64,000 nucleotides of DNA from Xanthostigma xanthostigma. Taxonomy: Eukaryota > Arthropoda > Insecta > Raphidioptera > Raphidiidae. Positions 12,792 through 24,400 of the stretch are shown in pieces (within the stretch, counting starts at the first letter, position 1; each line of letters starts with the position of its first letter). The stretch is taken from NCBI GenBank assembly GCA_963575645.1, contig OY754470.1, forward strand, positions 3,604,501 through 3,668,500, read 5' to 3'. The notes under the pieces are model-generated. The model did no database searches, had not been told where the DNA came from, and saw nothing but the letters and a program-made list of their open reading frames with translations. The translations under genes and the position numbers were made by a program.

Positions 12792-15700
12792 TTACAAAAA
12801 TTTCGCGTCTTTTTTAGCAGCAGCTTCATTTGTAGCTAAATACTCGTCGAGCCATTTTTCAATAACTGGTAAATTCTCATCACTCCACTTTGTTTCCTCT
12901 TTGATGTTCTTCAAGGCTTTCTCAACGATGTGTTCTGCAGATCCAAACTGACCTTGACGTTGTACATACAATTCCGAAACCAAATCGTAACCATCTTGAG
13001 TCGTGAACACTGTAGTAGCCGATGTTATTAAACTGTCCCATAAATGAGGCTTCTCTTCAAATCTGATAAAGAAAACGCAAAAATATCAGCCTTGAAGATT
13101 TTATTATTTTTTAAATGTAGATTCGTTAAGAAACAGGTATATAATGTAGCAAAATAAAGACATTTAGAGGATTTACTTTTATGATGAATTTACCTTAATT
13201 TGATTGTATCCCAATTCGTCTTCAGGAAAGTGAACAGCGTTGTGTAACCCTTGGCGCTTCCCGTCAACATACTGAATACTAAGTAGATATCGTTGTCAGT
13301 AAAATTACCGTTCTCCTCTAAGATCGTAATGTTTAATATTCTATTAATCTTCCAGCATTCTATGGGACAGCCGACCAATGTCTTCAGCAGATATGTTCTC
13401 TCACTCTGTTTCCGCGTTGAGGGGAAATTAATTACACGCTGAAGACCAAATTCCCATTCTTCGCGGGTACCCCACTTAAACACCGGGCAGATATATTGGT
13501 TTGCAACACTATAGAAAAAAGTAGTATAATAAATCTCAAAAAAAATTGTCTAGAGTGCAAAAAACTGAACATAAATAATCGATCGCGGAGTTGAAAGCTC
13601 GCGTGCAGCGGTCTCAATACTTACGGATTGCCCTCATCCGGATCTTCGCTTTCCATCCATTTCTTATACGCCGCCTGGGCTTCCTCTATGCACGGTTTGT
13701 ATCCCGCACGGCACAAGAATACCTTGGACAAACCTCTCAAATGAGTTTGTCCAGGATCTTCTTCGGTCTTCACTTCTTCATTGTCATTCTCTTCACTGGA
13801 ACTGTCTTCACCCGAATCTTTCTCTTCTTCTTTCTCGACTTTTTTGGTTAACTCCTCGTAAAGAGGAGTAAGTAAGATTCTAACGTACGTCTAAACAAGT
13901 ATAAGATGTTTTTTGAAGCAAGTCACAAAACTATTATACTGTTGGTCTACGAACATTACCTCAAACTTCTTATGGACTTCTGAACTGTCGATGTGTCTGC
14001 CGATATGATCTATCATCGTAAATACAGGATCCCATGCGAGATGATCTCGTTCATATTTCAAAAATAGTGTCATATTGAGGGCCGTTGCGAATGACAAGTC
14101 ACCGGCATATGCTAAATTCCAAGCGTCGTGTAAAAGTTTCGCTCGCGTATAAACTGGAATGGAGTTTCGCCCCTCGCTCTTCAATAAATATTGTGCCAAA
14201 AGGTTCCAGTTGTTGTTATCGTAGTTTACTGGATATGGTCCTAAAACAGTTTTTGTTTTGTCGGGAGTAAAAATATAGAACATACAGAGAAAAAATGAAC
14301 TTTAGATAAAATATTAAATACGTGAAATCTCTAAAGCCTAGCACACATGAAGAGCGTTCAACGCGCGTTGGCCCAACGCGCGTATACAATTTCTATACAA
14401 TTGTTTACATGATAACGCGCGTTCAACGCGCCACCAACGCGCGTTATCATGTAAACAGTTATATACAATTGTATAGAAATTGTAAACGCGCGTTGAACGC
14501 GTCTCATATAAACTAGGCCTTGCTTAGCACACATGAAGAGCGTTCAACGCGCGTTGGCCCAACGCGCGTTTACAATTTCGATACAATTGTATATCTGTTT
14601 ATATGATAACGCGCGTTCAACGCGCCGCCAACGTCATTCATTAAAAGCATTACATAAAACTATTCATTTGATATAAATATTAGAATGAGAATACTCTGCG
14701 AAGCGATAACGCAAACTTTAAACGGTCCGAAGCTGCATAAGGCCTAGTTTATATGAGAGGCGTTCAACGCGCGTTGGCCCAACGCGCGTTTACAATTTCT
14801 ATACAATTGTATAGAACTGTTTATAAACAGATATATCGAAATTGTAAACGCGCGTTGGGCCAACGCGCGTTGAACGCCTCTCATATAAACTAGGCCTTAT
14901 GCAGCTTCGGACCGTTTAAAGTTTGCGTTACCGCTTCGCAGAGTATTTTCATTCTAATATTTATATCAAATGAATAGTTTTATGTAATGCTTTTAATGAA
15001 TGACAAATCATTTTTATCAATTACGCAACTTAAAATCATGTTTGAGAGCACACTTCAACTGTTTCTGTTGTGACTTGTTTTACGGTTTTTCGTTAAAGAA
15101 CTTGCGTTCGATAATGTGAATCGAATATTATTTATTTGTGTATTAATAATTTCTAATACATGTGGATTGGTGTTTAATAATAATTTGAGCTTTGTTTTGT
15201 GATCAATAATTAAAAAGTGAAATCGCAAAGAAGGGTACATACGCCCATTTTTGAATGGATATTTTCGATACACCATTTTCTTACCAATTTCTTCAGGATT
15301 TACAATGATAAATTGATCATCGCCCGGAAGGTTAGTAATTTTAATTTCTCGTTGTTTTTTCATCCAAACTCTTGGAGTTGAATTACTGAAATCCAAATTG
15401 TCTTGAGTTATCAAAACAATTGGAACCCACCAGAGCAATTTATCTTGATCCGGTACATCATGAGGACGATCACGTAAATATACACGCTGAAAGTACGAGC
15501 CTAAATTAATTTATCGTCAAATATTTAAATAACATTTTCAAATAAAAATATTATATACTTGTTTCAAAATAGCCGTTTTGGAGGGATAATCTCTGGTAAC
15601 AGTTACAACTGGAAGACGATCTTTGGTGATCCATGAAGCGGCGATTTCGTTAACGCTTACGTTGCGACATAATTTTCGGTCAACATGAGCCTGTTCAGTT

Positions 15701-18700
15701 AACGCACTCCAAACATCGTCACCGAAAAATGTTTTGTTTTGGCTACAGAAACGAATCGATTATTATTTCACTTGTAAAACACATGTTTACAGTAAATAGT
15801 AGACGAATTACCAGACAAAAAAAGAGATACAAAACAGAAACAGACTTTTTCGTGTCGGTTTACAAATAAATATTTTGTTATTGCAGACTGAATACTTTAT
15901 AATTGAATATAGTTCAGGTTTCTGGCTTCCGTACCTCCAAAGAAGAAAAAACGGAATCCTTATAACCCAGTAATAATAGGCTTAATCTGCTTAAAAATTC
16001 CCAGTTAGTTAAATTTTTTGTGCATGTTTGTTAAGTGGCGTATCAAAAGTTTCCATCGATGTCGTTCCGACGTGGCGAGATTTTCGAGGTTCAAGGTTAC
16101 GAAAAACGGTTTTATCATAGGAAAAATAAAGCGAAATCTCAAAAACTTGTTTCTAATCCACGACCCAGCGCGCGGCCTGTTTTTATTTAACGATTTGAAA
16201 GCTTACTCATATTCGAAGGCAATGTTTTTATTAAAAAAATAATAATACCTGTCTTGCATAAACTCTTGCAGACCGGCTCTAAATGTTTTTTCACCAAGTG
16301 TATAATTCAGCATCCGGAATATCAGTTCGGTTTTAACGGAAGTTGTTTCGTGTTTCATTCCAGTTATTCTGGCGTGAGGATATCTTTTACTAAACTCGTA
16401 ATATAAAGAGTATAGAATTGTCATCGGCCATTTTCCTTGTAGTTCTCTTCCATTGTCGATCTAAACAAATATTTATATATTTTTCCAGTACATTATAATT
16501 TATTAGTATAATAATATTTGCATAGCATTATATTAATATGATTCATTTAAACACAAAATAATAATTAATACAAAATGTTCTTACAGTATAGCATGTAAGA
16601 CTAAATATACAGTTAGATCAAGCTAAAGTGTGCTTTTTTATTGCTAAGAAACACTCCATTGTTACAATGCTATATATAAGAAAAAAATAATTTCCAAACA
16701 ATGTCACCGTTGGAACTTTAACCCGATTTTCCCACCCTTAGCTCTCGCATGAGGAAAGGTCCGTATCTTTAGCTCTCGCAAGAGGTAAACTTACTGCTAC
16801 AAATATGAGAACCATTTATTGCTTGAATGTGTCACCGTTGAATAAATGTTAAATCATCCGTCGCGATAGTGGAAGATTCGAGTTAAAGTCCAGACGGTGA
16901 CATTGTTTGAAAATACATTTTTCTTATATAGCATTGTAACAATTAATAGCAAACTTTAGCTAACTCTAACAATAATTAATTAATATTTAATATAGAAATT
17001 TACCTTAAATGCTGTAACAGCAGCTAAATAACTAGCTAAAGCTTTATTTATATGTGCATCGTTCCACCAAAATGGCGTTGTCAAGTCACCAAGCCACTGA
17101 TAAGCTACTTCTTGAGCAATATTCCAAACACCTCTACTGCTTAATTCACTTTCTCTAAAAAGAACAAAGTTACGTAATATAGACACTATTTACTTCAACA
17201 AAAAACAAGGTATTTTTTTCTTTTACTTAAATATTATGAGTCCCCAGTTGTCAGCGGGTCGCACAGCCTGATAATTAGGAAGCGCTACGCAGTCGAGTTT
17301 GGGCAAAGGATAAGGTACACCCCAATATCCTTGGAGCACTTTTAAAACTTTTTCCACTTTTCTCGTTGTATCTGATAATGCTTCTAAATAATCTTCTCTA
17401 CCCCAAACTTTCACTTTTATTCCTAAAAATATAATTACAGCATTAAAAATTAATTGTAAGAGAGTACAGTAGCGTACCAGTTGTTAATTTAAAAAAAAAA
17501 ATGATTCGCCTGTAGCATGTGGTAACTATTATTGATATTTTTCATGCATATTATATTTTATTATGACTGTGAAAATAAACGCATAAATTCCACGAAATAG
17601 TTTGTTTGAGAAAACATAACATTAACATGTACCTTCGTTAACATTTGATGAAGGATCCAAGGATGTGTCCAAATCGGAAACAACAATACCAACAGTAAAT
17701 GTTGACATTGGTGGAGATCGCATAAAATGATCCCACACCCAACCTGGTTGATCTGATCTGAAAATGTGTTATTAATTGTTTTTTAAGGCGCAAAATTTGT
17801 ATTGAAAAATACAGTTCACAACTTTGTAATACTACATAAGAAATTTTTAAAAATAATTTCAAAAATATTCTTGAAGGTATTTTAAACACGTTCATAATGT
17901 TTTGACCAAATCGTGCCTAAACGAAAAATTGATACATTTTCCAAATATAAAATTTAAAAAACTTGACTGCGATACTTCAAAAATTGTTTGGCACCTCACT
18001 TATTGTGCAGTGTTTAAAATTCAGCCACATTTAATTTGGAGCTTTACCCACGTAAGCTCATGGGAGAAGTGAAACTTCCTTAAAATTATGAATTAGTATT
18101 CATTGATGCGTTATTCATTTTGCGTTACCGAAGTTTCTCTTATATTTCTCCACCCTCGTTTAATTTTGAGTTACCAAGGTTTCTGTTATAGTATTTCCCC
18201 GCCGTTGAATAATTTCCCCTTTAACGTCACAGAGATTTTCAAACAGATACGTCGCTAAAAAAGTTTCACTTCGAAAGTGTAAATATTTGTTTGCAACCTA
18301 CATTTCATCAGTGGAACTGAGAGGCATATTGGAAAGTGCCCTCATGTTTTCTTGCCTGGCGATGCTAATCTCGAACGGCGCCTTTAACGACGGCTCGTCG
18401 AAACAAGGAAACACTCGTCTGGCATTATTTGGTCTCATATGCGTTGCAACAAACCAGCGCTTTTCTCCGGACGCTTTGTGCACATAACTGTTTCTGAACA
18501 ATCCTTCGGACGTATCGTTAACAAGCTTTCCGGTGAATGTCATTTCAAGGGTACAGTGACTGTCCTTTTGAAGCGGCTCCATCAAATGAATTACATACCA
18601 AGGACGTTTGGGAACGCGCTCCGTACGAAGAACTTTGATTGGTGTCGACGGCGTGGTGGACGCTGAGGAATCACTGAAAATGAATTGAAATCCTTTAAAC

Positions 18701-20589
18701 AGCGTCACTTGAAAATTGTAATATTATAACCCAGTATCGTCGAGTTAAAAAAAAATCGTAGGTCTACTTTCAGTAACTAGATTTGAAGCTATTATTTTAA
18801 TCCTTCACTCTGTGATGAGAAAAGTTGGGAAAAAATTTTGCACATCCGTTGCCGGCACCCAAAGTTTTTTTTAATTTTAAAATTTTATTAGGCTTTAATT
18901 CTACATATTATTAGCTTTTGTATCATTTCAATGCGTGTTACTTATATTGAATTGATTGTCAAAATGGTTTGATCACCCCTCGAGCAAAAACCTATCTACG
19001 CCATTGTTTTAATCAGCTACTTACGCGTCAACCATTTGAATTTGCGTCACAAATACATCGGCATGAGCAATCGTTACGTCGGAATGAACGTGTAAAGTGA
19101 TCTTCGACGTCGGTTCCAGCCAAGTAATATTGATTTTGATATGACCTTTAAAGTTACCCTTGTCAGGGAACGGCTGCAGTTCCAGCTTGTAGCCTGTGGG
19201 AATGACATCCTGTGGAAGCTTTTGTTCTGGTATTAATGCATGCGCGGCGTTCAAATCTATACTTCGACGTTCCCTTATGACATTTGCGTCAAGCTTAAAA
19301 AAAATTAACGTTGTGATTAAAAATAATTTATATTAGTAAATGTTCACTACTAGGCGTAGGACTAAATTAAGAACAGAATAGGATGGCTACTATTAATGTC
19401 TATATTTTTAAAGCAACTACCAAGTTAATTCATATTGCACATACCGCTAAACTAGCGGTATGTGCTTTATTATCGCTTTGTGCGTCAGAGCTGACTTTCG
19501 TTCATATAAGAAGTTATATCTAAGTTAATTTCACACGAAATCCATTCAAATTGAAGCTTTTTGAAAAGAGGAGATTCTAATCTATAAAATAGAACCATTT
19601 TTAAATCAATTCGAGTTCATAAATACTATTAAAATTGTAATTGAAAATCACAAACAGCAGTTGTCGGTTGGTCTGTACGTATGTACGTACGTATGTACGT
19701 ACGTCACGACTCTACAGATCGCAATTTTGGTCGGATTGCCTTGGGTTATATTTTATTCACTTTGTTTACTATCAGACCAGAACCCTATTTAAATTCACTA
19801 AAATGTGTTCAGTAGTTTAATTTTTATAAACAGTTTTATTTTTTATTATTTTTGACAGCTAATAGTTTAAAAACAATATAATAATTGCTGTGTAAATATA
19901 GTGTAATCCATAAAACAAGTGCTACACTTCTATACCGTGATAACACCACTACACGTATTAGGCCGCCGTGGCGTAATGGTTATGCCGTTGGATCCCCAAG
20001 GGCAAGGTCCTGGGTTCGATTCCTTACGAAATCATTGATTTTTTCTTTTTTTTTCTTTTTATTTTGTTTTATTTTATTCCACTTGATATTAATTATATAT
20101 TATATTATGTATAGTTCTTATTTTTTTTTATTTTTGCAAACTTAAAAAAAAATATTTTTTCAATTTTTAATTATTTATTTCTTTAAATTTTTAAATCTTT
20201 TTAAATTTATTAAAAATATTTTTTAATTGTTATTTTTTTATCATACAGTGGAAAACTTGCGGGATGTGCACTTTTGGTTTTGCCAACTATTTTCAATTTA
20301 TTATTTTTGATAAAGTGTTTAAAATCTAGTGGATGCTTTTACCAGTTTTCAGAATGAATTGGGGCCTTCTAATAGAGGAGCAATTGAATGAGTTTCTCCG
20401 TGGAAGTACGTCCATACATACTGAGATATGTGCGTACAAGTGCATTGAAGATGCGTTGATGAATGCGCAAGTTTGAATGCGATACTTTGTCCGGGATTAT
20501 AGATGCGCTTAAAGAAAAATGTTATAACTTACCAATAAAGACTGACATGACAAAACCAACGTCCAAATAGTGGTCCAAATCGACCACAT
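12792..20589 (-). CDS. secreted, catalytically dead M1 aminopeptidase N-like protein (APN-B)
   Basis: Exons, transcript order: 20589-20533, 19293-19025, 18673-18302, 17757-17633, 17422-17227, 17154-17004, 16460-16249, 15742-15559, 15486-15285, 14240-13960, 13890-13625, 13508-13194, 13062-12792. All phases agree; 966 residues, normal family length. The first exon encodes a hydrophobic signal peptide of about 19 residues instead of a membrane anchor, and there is no C-terminal GPI signal, so it should be secreted and soluble. The M1 fold is recognisable (FPCFDEP, PYPLPKLD, WWND), but GAMEN is RPADN (329-333), HEXXH is QEVAY (354-358), the third ligand Glu is Lys377 and the SYxKG motif is gone. 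An acidic Glu/Ser-rich stretch (about 701-727) lies in the C-terminal domain. With no stop or frameshift in 13 exons, a retained pseudoenzyme is favoured over a pseudogene. It lacks one intron and has one extra relative to its neighbours. Confidence 0.85.
14330..15003. repeat. CG-rich palindromic repeat cluster in APN-B intron 9
   Basis: Two arms of about 180 bp (14634-14817 and 14822-15003) form a near-perfect inverted repeat. Beside it, 14330-14633 holds further inverted copies of the same short block: CGTTCAACGCGCGTTGG, GCCCAACGCGCGTTTAC, then a TATACAATTGTATA palindrome. Outer ends read CCTAGCACACATGA or CCTAGTTTATATGA. The whole lies inside the intron 15284-14241. It looks like nested or tandem non-autonomous DNA transposons with repeat-rich termini; I do not recognise the superfamily. 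Confidence 0.75.
16621..16961. mobile_element. MITE in an APN-B intron
   Basis: Termini AGCTAAAGTGTGCT (left) and AGCAAACTTTAGCT (right) are inverted copies, and inner arms beginning GTTACAATGCTATATA pair across the element over about 50 bp. There is no coding capacity. Confidence 0.7.
18046..18270. mobile_element. GAAGT..ACTTC palindromic MITE in an APN-B intron
   Basis: The left end at about 18066 (GAAGTGAAACTTCC) and right end at about 18258 (AAGTTTCACTTC) are inverted palindromic termini of the family also seen at 3313-3571 and 36800-36960. It lies between the exons ending at 18302 and starting at 17757. Confidence 0.7.
19676..19704. repeat. GTAC/GTAT simple repeat
   Basis: A short run of alternating GTAC and GTAT tetranucleotides in the first intron of APN-B. 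Confidence 0.8.
19961..20035 (+). repeat. tRNA-derived SINE head or tRNA pseudogene
   Basis: A box A match (TGGCGTAATGG, 19969-19979) and a perfect box B (GGTTCGATTCC, 20013-20023) are spaced as in a tRNA gene, followed by T-runs. The arms do not fold into a convincing cloverleaf, so this is a tRNA-related repeat rather than a working tRNA. It lies in the first intron of APN-B. Confidence 0.5.
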
Positions 20590-20603
20590 TGTTAATATTT
20601 GAA

Positions 20604-21457
20604 CTGAAAAAAAATTAAAGCTTGTTCTATTAAAAATACCAAATTGTTAGTTTATTATTCGTACATATAGTGTTCCGATATTTATGTGCGCTGTTTTTTG
20701 AAAAACATTAAATTGTTTTTTTTATTTTATTAGGAACACAAAGGTCAAAGGATTATATATTTCAAAAATTCAGTAAAGCGCTCAATTTTTTTTTTATTTA
20801 TCGTTTTAAATAATAATCATGTCAATTATTGTTTTTTTTTTACAACAATTATAAAGCTTTATGATTAATTAAGTCAAATAGATATAAATTACAACAATAA
20901 TGAATTATCTTGTCCCAAGCAATGTATATGAAAATTTAGCTTAATTTTAATACCATGATAACGTTTATCATATTTTGTTTTTGAACTTGATAATATTAAA
21001 CTTATCTATAAATATTATCTACAAATATTAAAATATAGGTAATTTTAATTGGTAATTTTCGGCAATATTGATTGACATGATGAACTTGTATGCCATCGTG
21101 GGAGGCAATATCGTATATCTAACAAAACTAACTTTCTTTCGCATGATGCTACATTGTTTATATTAAAATGGGTGCCATTCTTATTAAATACACATTACGT
21201 ATAAATAAATGTAATACAAACACTAGATATTTTCTTTTAAATATACGTAGCTATTTATTAGTAAACTAATCGCCAATAAATTACAATAATCCTAAAGCTG
21301 CTATTTCATTAAAGTTGATTTCGGCAAGAAGCAAACACAAAAGAGATAAAATGTGCAATAATACCGCGGATTGTGTACTTTGTGAGTTATTAACAGTAGT
21401 TGGTTGTGATAACGATATCGTACCTGTTTTGTTTAAACGGAGGCCAAGGTGAACAAA
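20604..21457. promoter_or_regulatory. shared upstream region between APN-B and the adhesion GPCR
   Basis: The two genes are divergent: the APN-B start codon is at 20589 (minus) and the inferred GPCR start at 21458 (plus). The interval is AT-rich with no frame of note. A splice acceptor at 20605-20604 implies an untranslated APN-B exon farther upstream, so the 5' ends may overlap. No clear TATA-initiator pair was seen. Confidence 0.35.
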
Positions 21458-24400
21458 ATGCAGGTTAACGGTAAGCAACTTTTTTTGAGAAATTGTTAAC
21501 TTTAAGAAAATTTGAATCTTGAATTTCTTTTTGAATTATTAACAACAAAATTACTATGAAAAAATTTATGAAATTCATGATAGGATTTTGTTCCAGAAAC
21601 GTTTTTAAAAATGCTGGTGTTGTTTATAAGGAATATATTTAATACCCCAGAGGCCTACGAATTTGTTAGCGTAAGTAATCAAGAATTTTTATAATAAACG
21701 CATTTCAAACTTTTAAGTCATTTTTTATTGGATCACCATCGATTTAAGTTTTCTTATAGAAACTATTTAATTGTTCAGAGATGTTACGGACATTCGATAC
21801 GGAATCTACGGATGATCTAATCCACATCCGTATTCGAAATAATTATAACAGAAATCAAAGCGTCCTGTGAATCCCGTCTGTTACACGTACTTTCCCTCGG
21901 CGTATGATTATTGTTTTGTACACTTTTTGATTAAATATATAATTTGATTTGAAAAAAATGCGTAAAAAATTAAAAAACATATTTTATTCAACACGCGTGA
22001 GTAATATATAATTTCGGGGCCCTGCTAAATTCGGGAGAAATAATAAATTATTTCATGTTGACGCGTAGAGTGCTAATAATGAGCCGAAACTGTACGATAA
22101 TGTATTTACTGCATAGTTTCTCGACCAATAGGAACGCGGTAGCTAGCCGAAACTGTACGGTAATGAATTATTACTGCATAGTTTCTGGACCAATAGGAAC
22201 GCGGTAGCGATTTATATATATGAAAACAGCATTGCAATTCAGCGAAAGTCAGGGCCATCTTGTGTGCATCGAGGGCGGTGGGTACGTCAATCAATGAAGT
22301 TATTTATTATTTTTCCCTCTTTAATCAGGGCCCCGATTACATATTACTCGTGCTAGTTGAATAAAGTATTATGTGCGACCATTGATCCAAGGAGAATATT
22401 CCACTCGCGTGTTACCGCACTCGCTACGCTCGTGCGACAAATTTCACACTCATGGAATCTTCTCCTTCTCTCGCTAGTCGCACAATATACTATTGTTATA
22501 ACTCCTCTATTGAAAAGAGCAAAAAATAGAAATATGCCATTTTAACTTCAAATCTGATATAATCCAAATCTAGTATAAAATGTCCGTAACACATCTGGTT
22601 TTATTATTAGATAGATCGTAGATTATAGACGCTGAACAGCTAAAGTCAACAGCGGCTATGTGTGTATTAAAAAATCTGCCACTAGGCAAACACAAGTCGC
22701 CTGGTACGAGCTCGGGTTCTTGGTAGCGCTAAATCCCAAAAAAAACATTGAAACGCAAACTGCATTCCGATGTTTCCCCTGAGGGCTTTTATTAATAAAA
22801 TAGTAATTTTTCTGCCAGGAAGTATAACAAAACTATTGATATTTTTTAGAGAATGAATTGTCCACAAGAAAAATCAACTGTCAACAATAGCATGAACCGT
22901 GTAATTTGGCCAGAACATCGCAAAGCTTCAGGCATTCCAATCATAAGCGATCCTTTGTGTCTCAACTCCAATCGCGAACTGATTGTGCGACATTGCAATA
23001 TCACCTGGACACCGTCCGACCCTCCCGAATGTTCGTACACTCAGTTCAGTTATCGAAAAATAGAAAAATGTCCACCGCCATATCGAACGGTCAGCGATCA
23101 AAAAACGAGCCTTTGTTTGTTGATCACGGAACCCAGACCTTGGGAAGCAATGTGCGTAGCTTCTGGATCAACTAAAAGTATCATAGATCTCGATTCAAAC
23201 GAACAAAATTTAGTATTTTCCGAATTAACGAAAAGAGGTGTCACTTCAGCATGGCTGCCGGCAAAAAGAACGGACTCATTTGGACCACTGGTATGGTATT
23301 TACCCGGATTAAAGTGGGGCCATCGTTTTGATTACGATGACTATGGAATACCAGTATTCGCGCAGAACAAAATTTTTGAATGTTTGTTGATTAATTTATA
23401 CAGCAATTATTCAAATATGGCGTTTGGCGATTGTTTATCTTCGCGTTCAATTGTTTGCGTTTTGATTGAAAGCGACTTACTGCAATTGTCATGCCCTGCT
23501 GGGTATTTTTCGACGCGATATCATTTACACCAAAATCGATGTTTTGGCATTGAAACGTACAAAAGTCCAAAACGGCCAGTCGACTTTTGCGAAAACAGAA
23601 TCGAAATTAAATCGGCTAACGAAAATAAAATCGCTGTAAAACTAATGGACGAATATTATATACCTGAAAATATTTACTGTTTGATAGGACTGAAGCGTGA
23701 TTGGAAAAGTTTCGAATGGGAAAATAGCAAACAGACCTTAAATTTTACAAATTGGAGCATTTTTTCAGATTTCAGTAAAGGTAACCGAGTTGCAGTAACT
23801 GAGCAAGGTTTTTGGATTGTTTTACCAAACGACGAAAAATTCTCTTGCGCAATATGCGAAAAAGAACAACATTTTGAGGTCGTTACGTTTTCATTGAAAT
23901 TTTTCTCTAATTTACGCACGCTGCAATTGAGTGTTTATTTTGATGACGGGTTGTGGAAGGAATCAAACGAAGACCCTGGTTTTAATTGTTTCACAAATGC
24001 GGCCGGTGATTTAAGAAGAAAAGTCGATCTTAAAGATACAGTATGGAAAGGAAAATGGACAGTCGACACGTTCAACAAAGCGACCGGTCTAAAAACGAAC
24101 GATACGAGATGGAACATTGTCAAACTGAATTTGCAAAAGACCGTGTACAATCTCGATTTAAAAGATTTCGAACCGGGAGAATTTTGGTGTGAAGGCCACC
24201 AAATGCCAAATTTTACTTCGGTATATTCCGAAACTGTTGTCGCCTTCTCCGAAATTAAGGGTCACATTTTTGTTATCGTTATGGAAATCTTTAAAATGTG
24301 TCTCCCAGTTATTCGATGCGATCCGGTGTTTGCGATAGAATATGTTAAAAGGTCCGGGAAAATTATGGAAAAAATAATGGAAGACAGCAACATCAGCAAT

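Noticed and set aside
14330-15003. CRISPR array from the repeated CGCGCG blocks
   Set aside because: The repeats are inverted, irregularly spaced and inside a eukaryotic intron.
19961-20035. Functional tRNA gene
   Set aside because: Box A and B are good, but the stems do not pair into a cloverleaf; kept only as a tRNA-related repeat.
21281-21478. Minus-strand frame with Ser/Thr-rich then hydrophobic C-terminus like a GPI signal
   Set aside because: It overlaps the inferred first GPCR exon on the other strand and has no upstream exon or start that would make it a protein.
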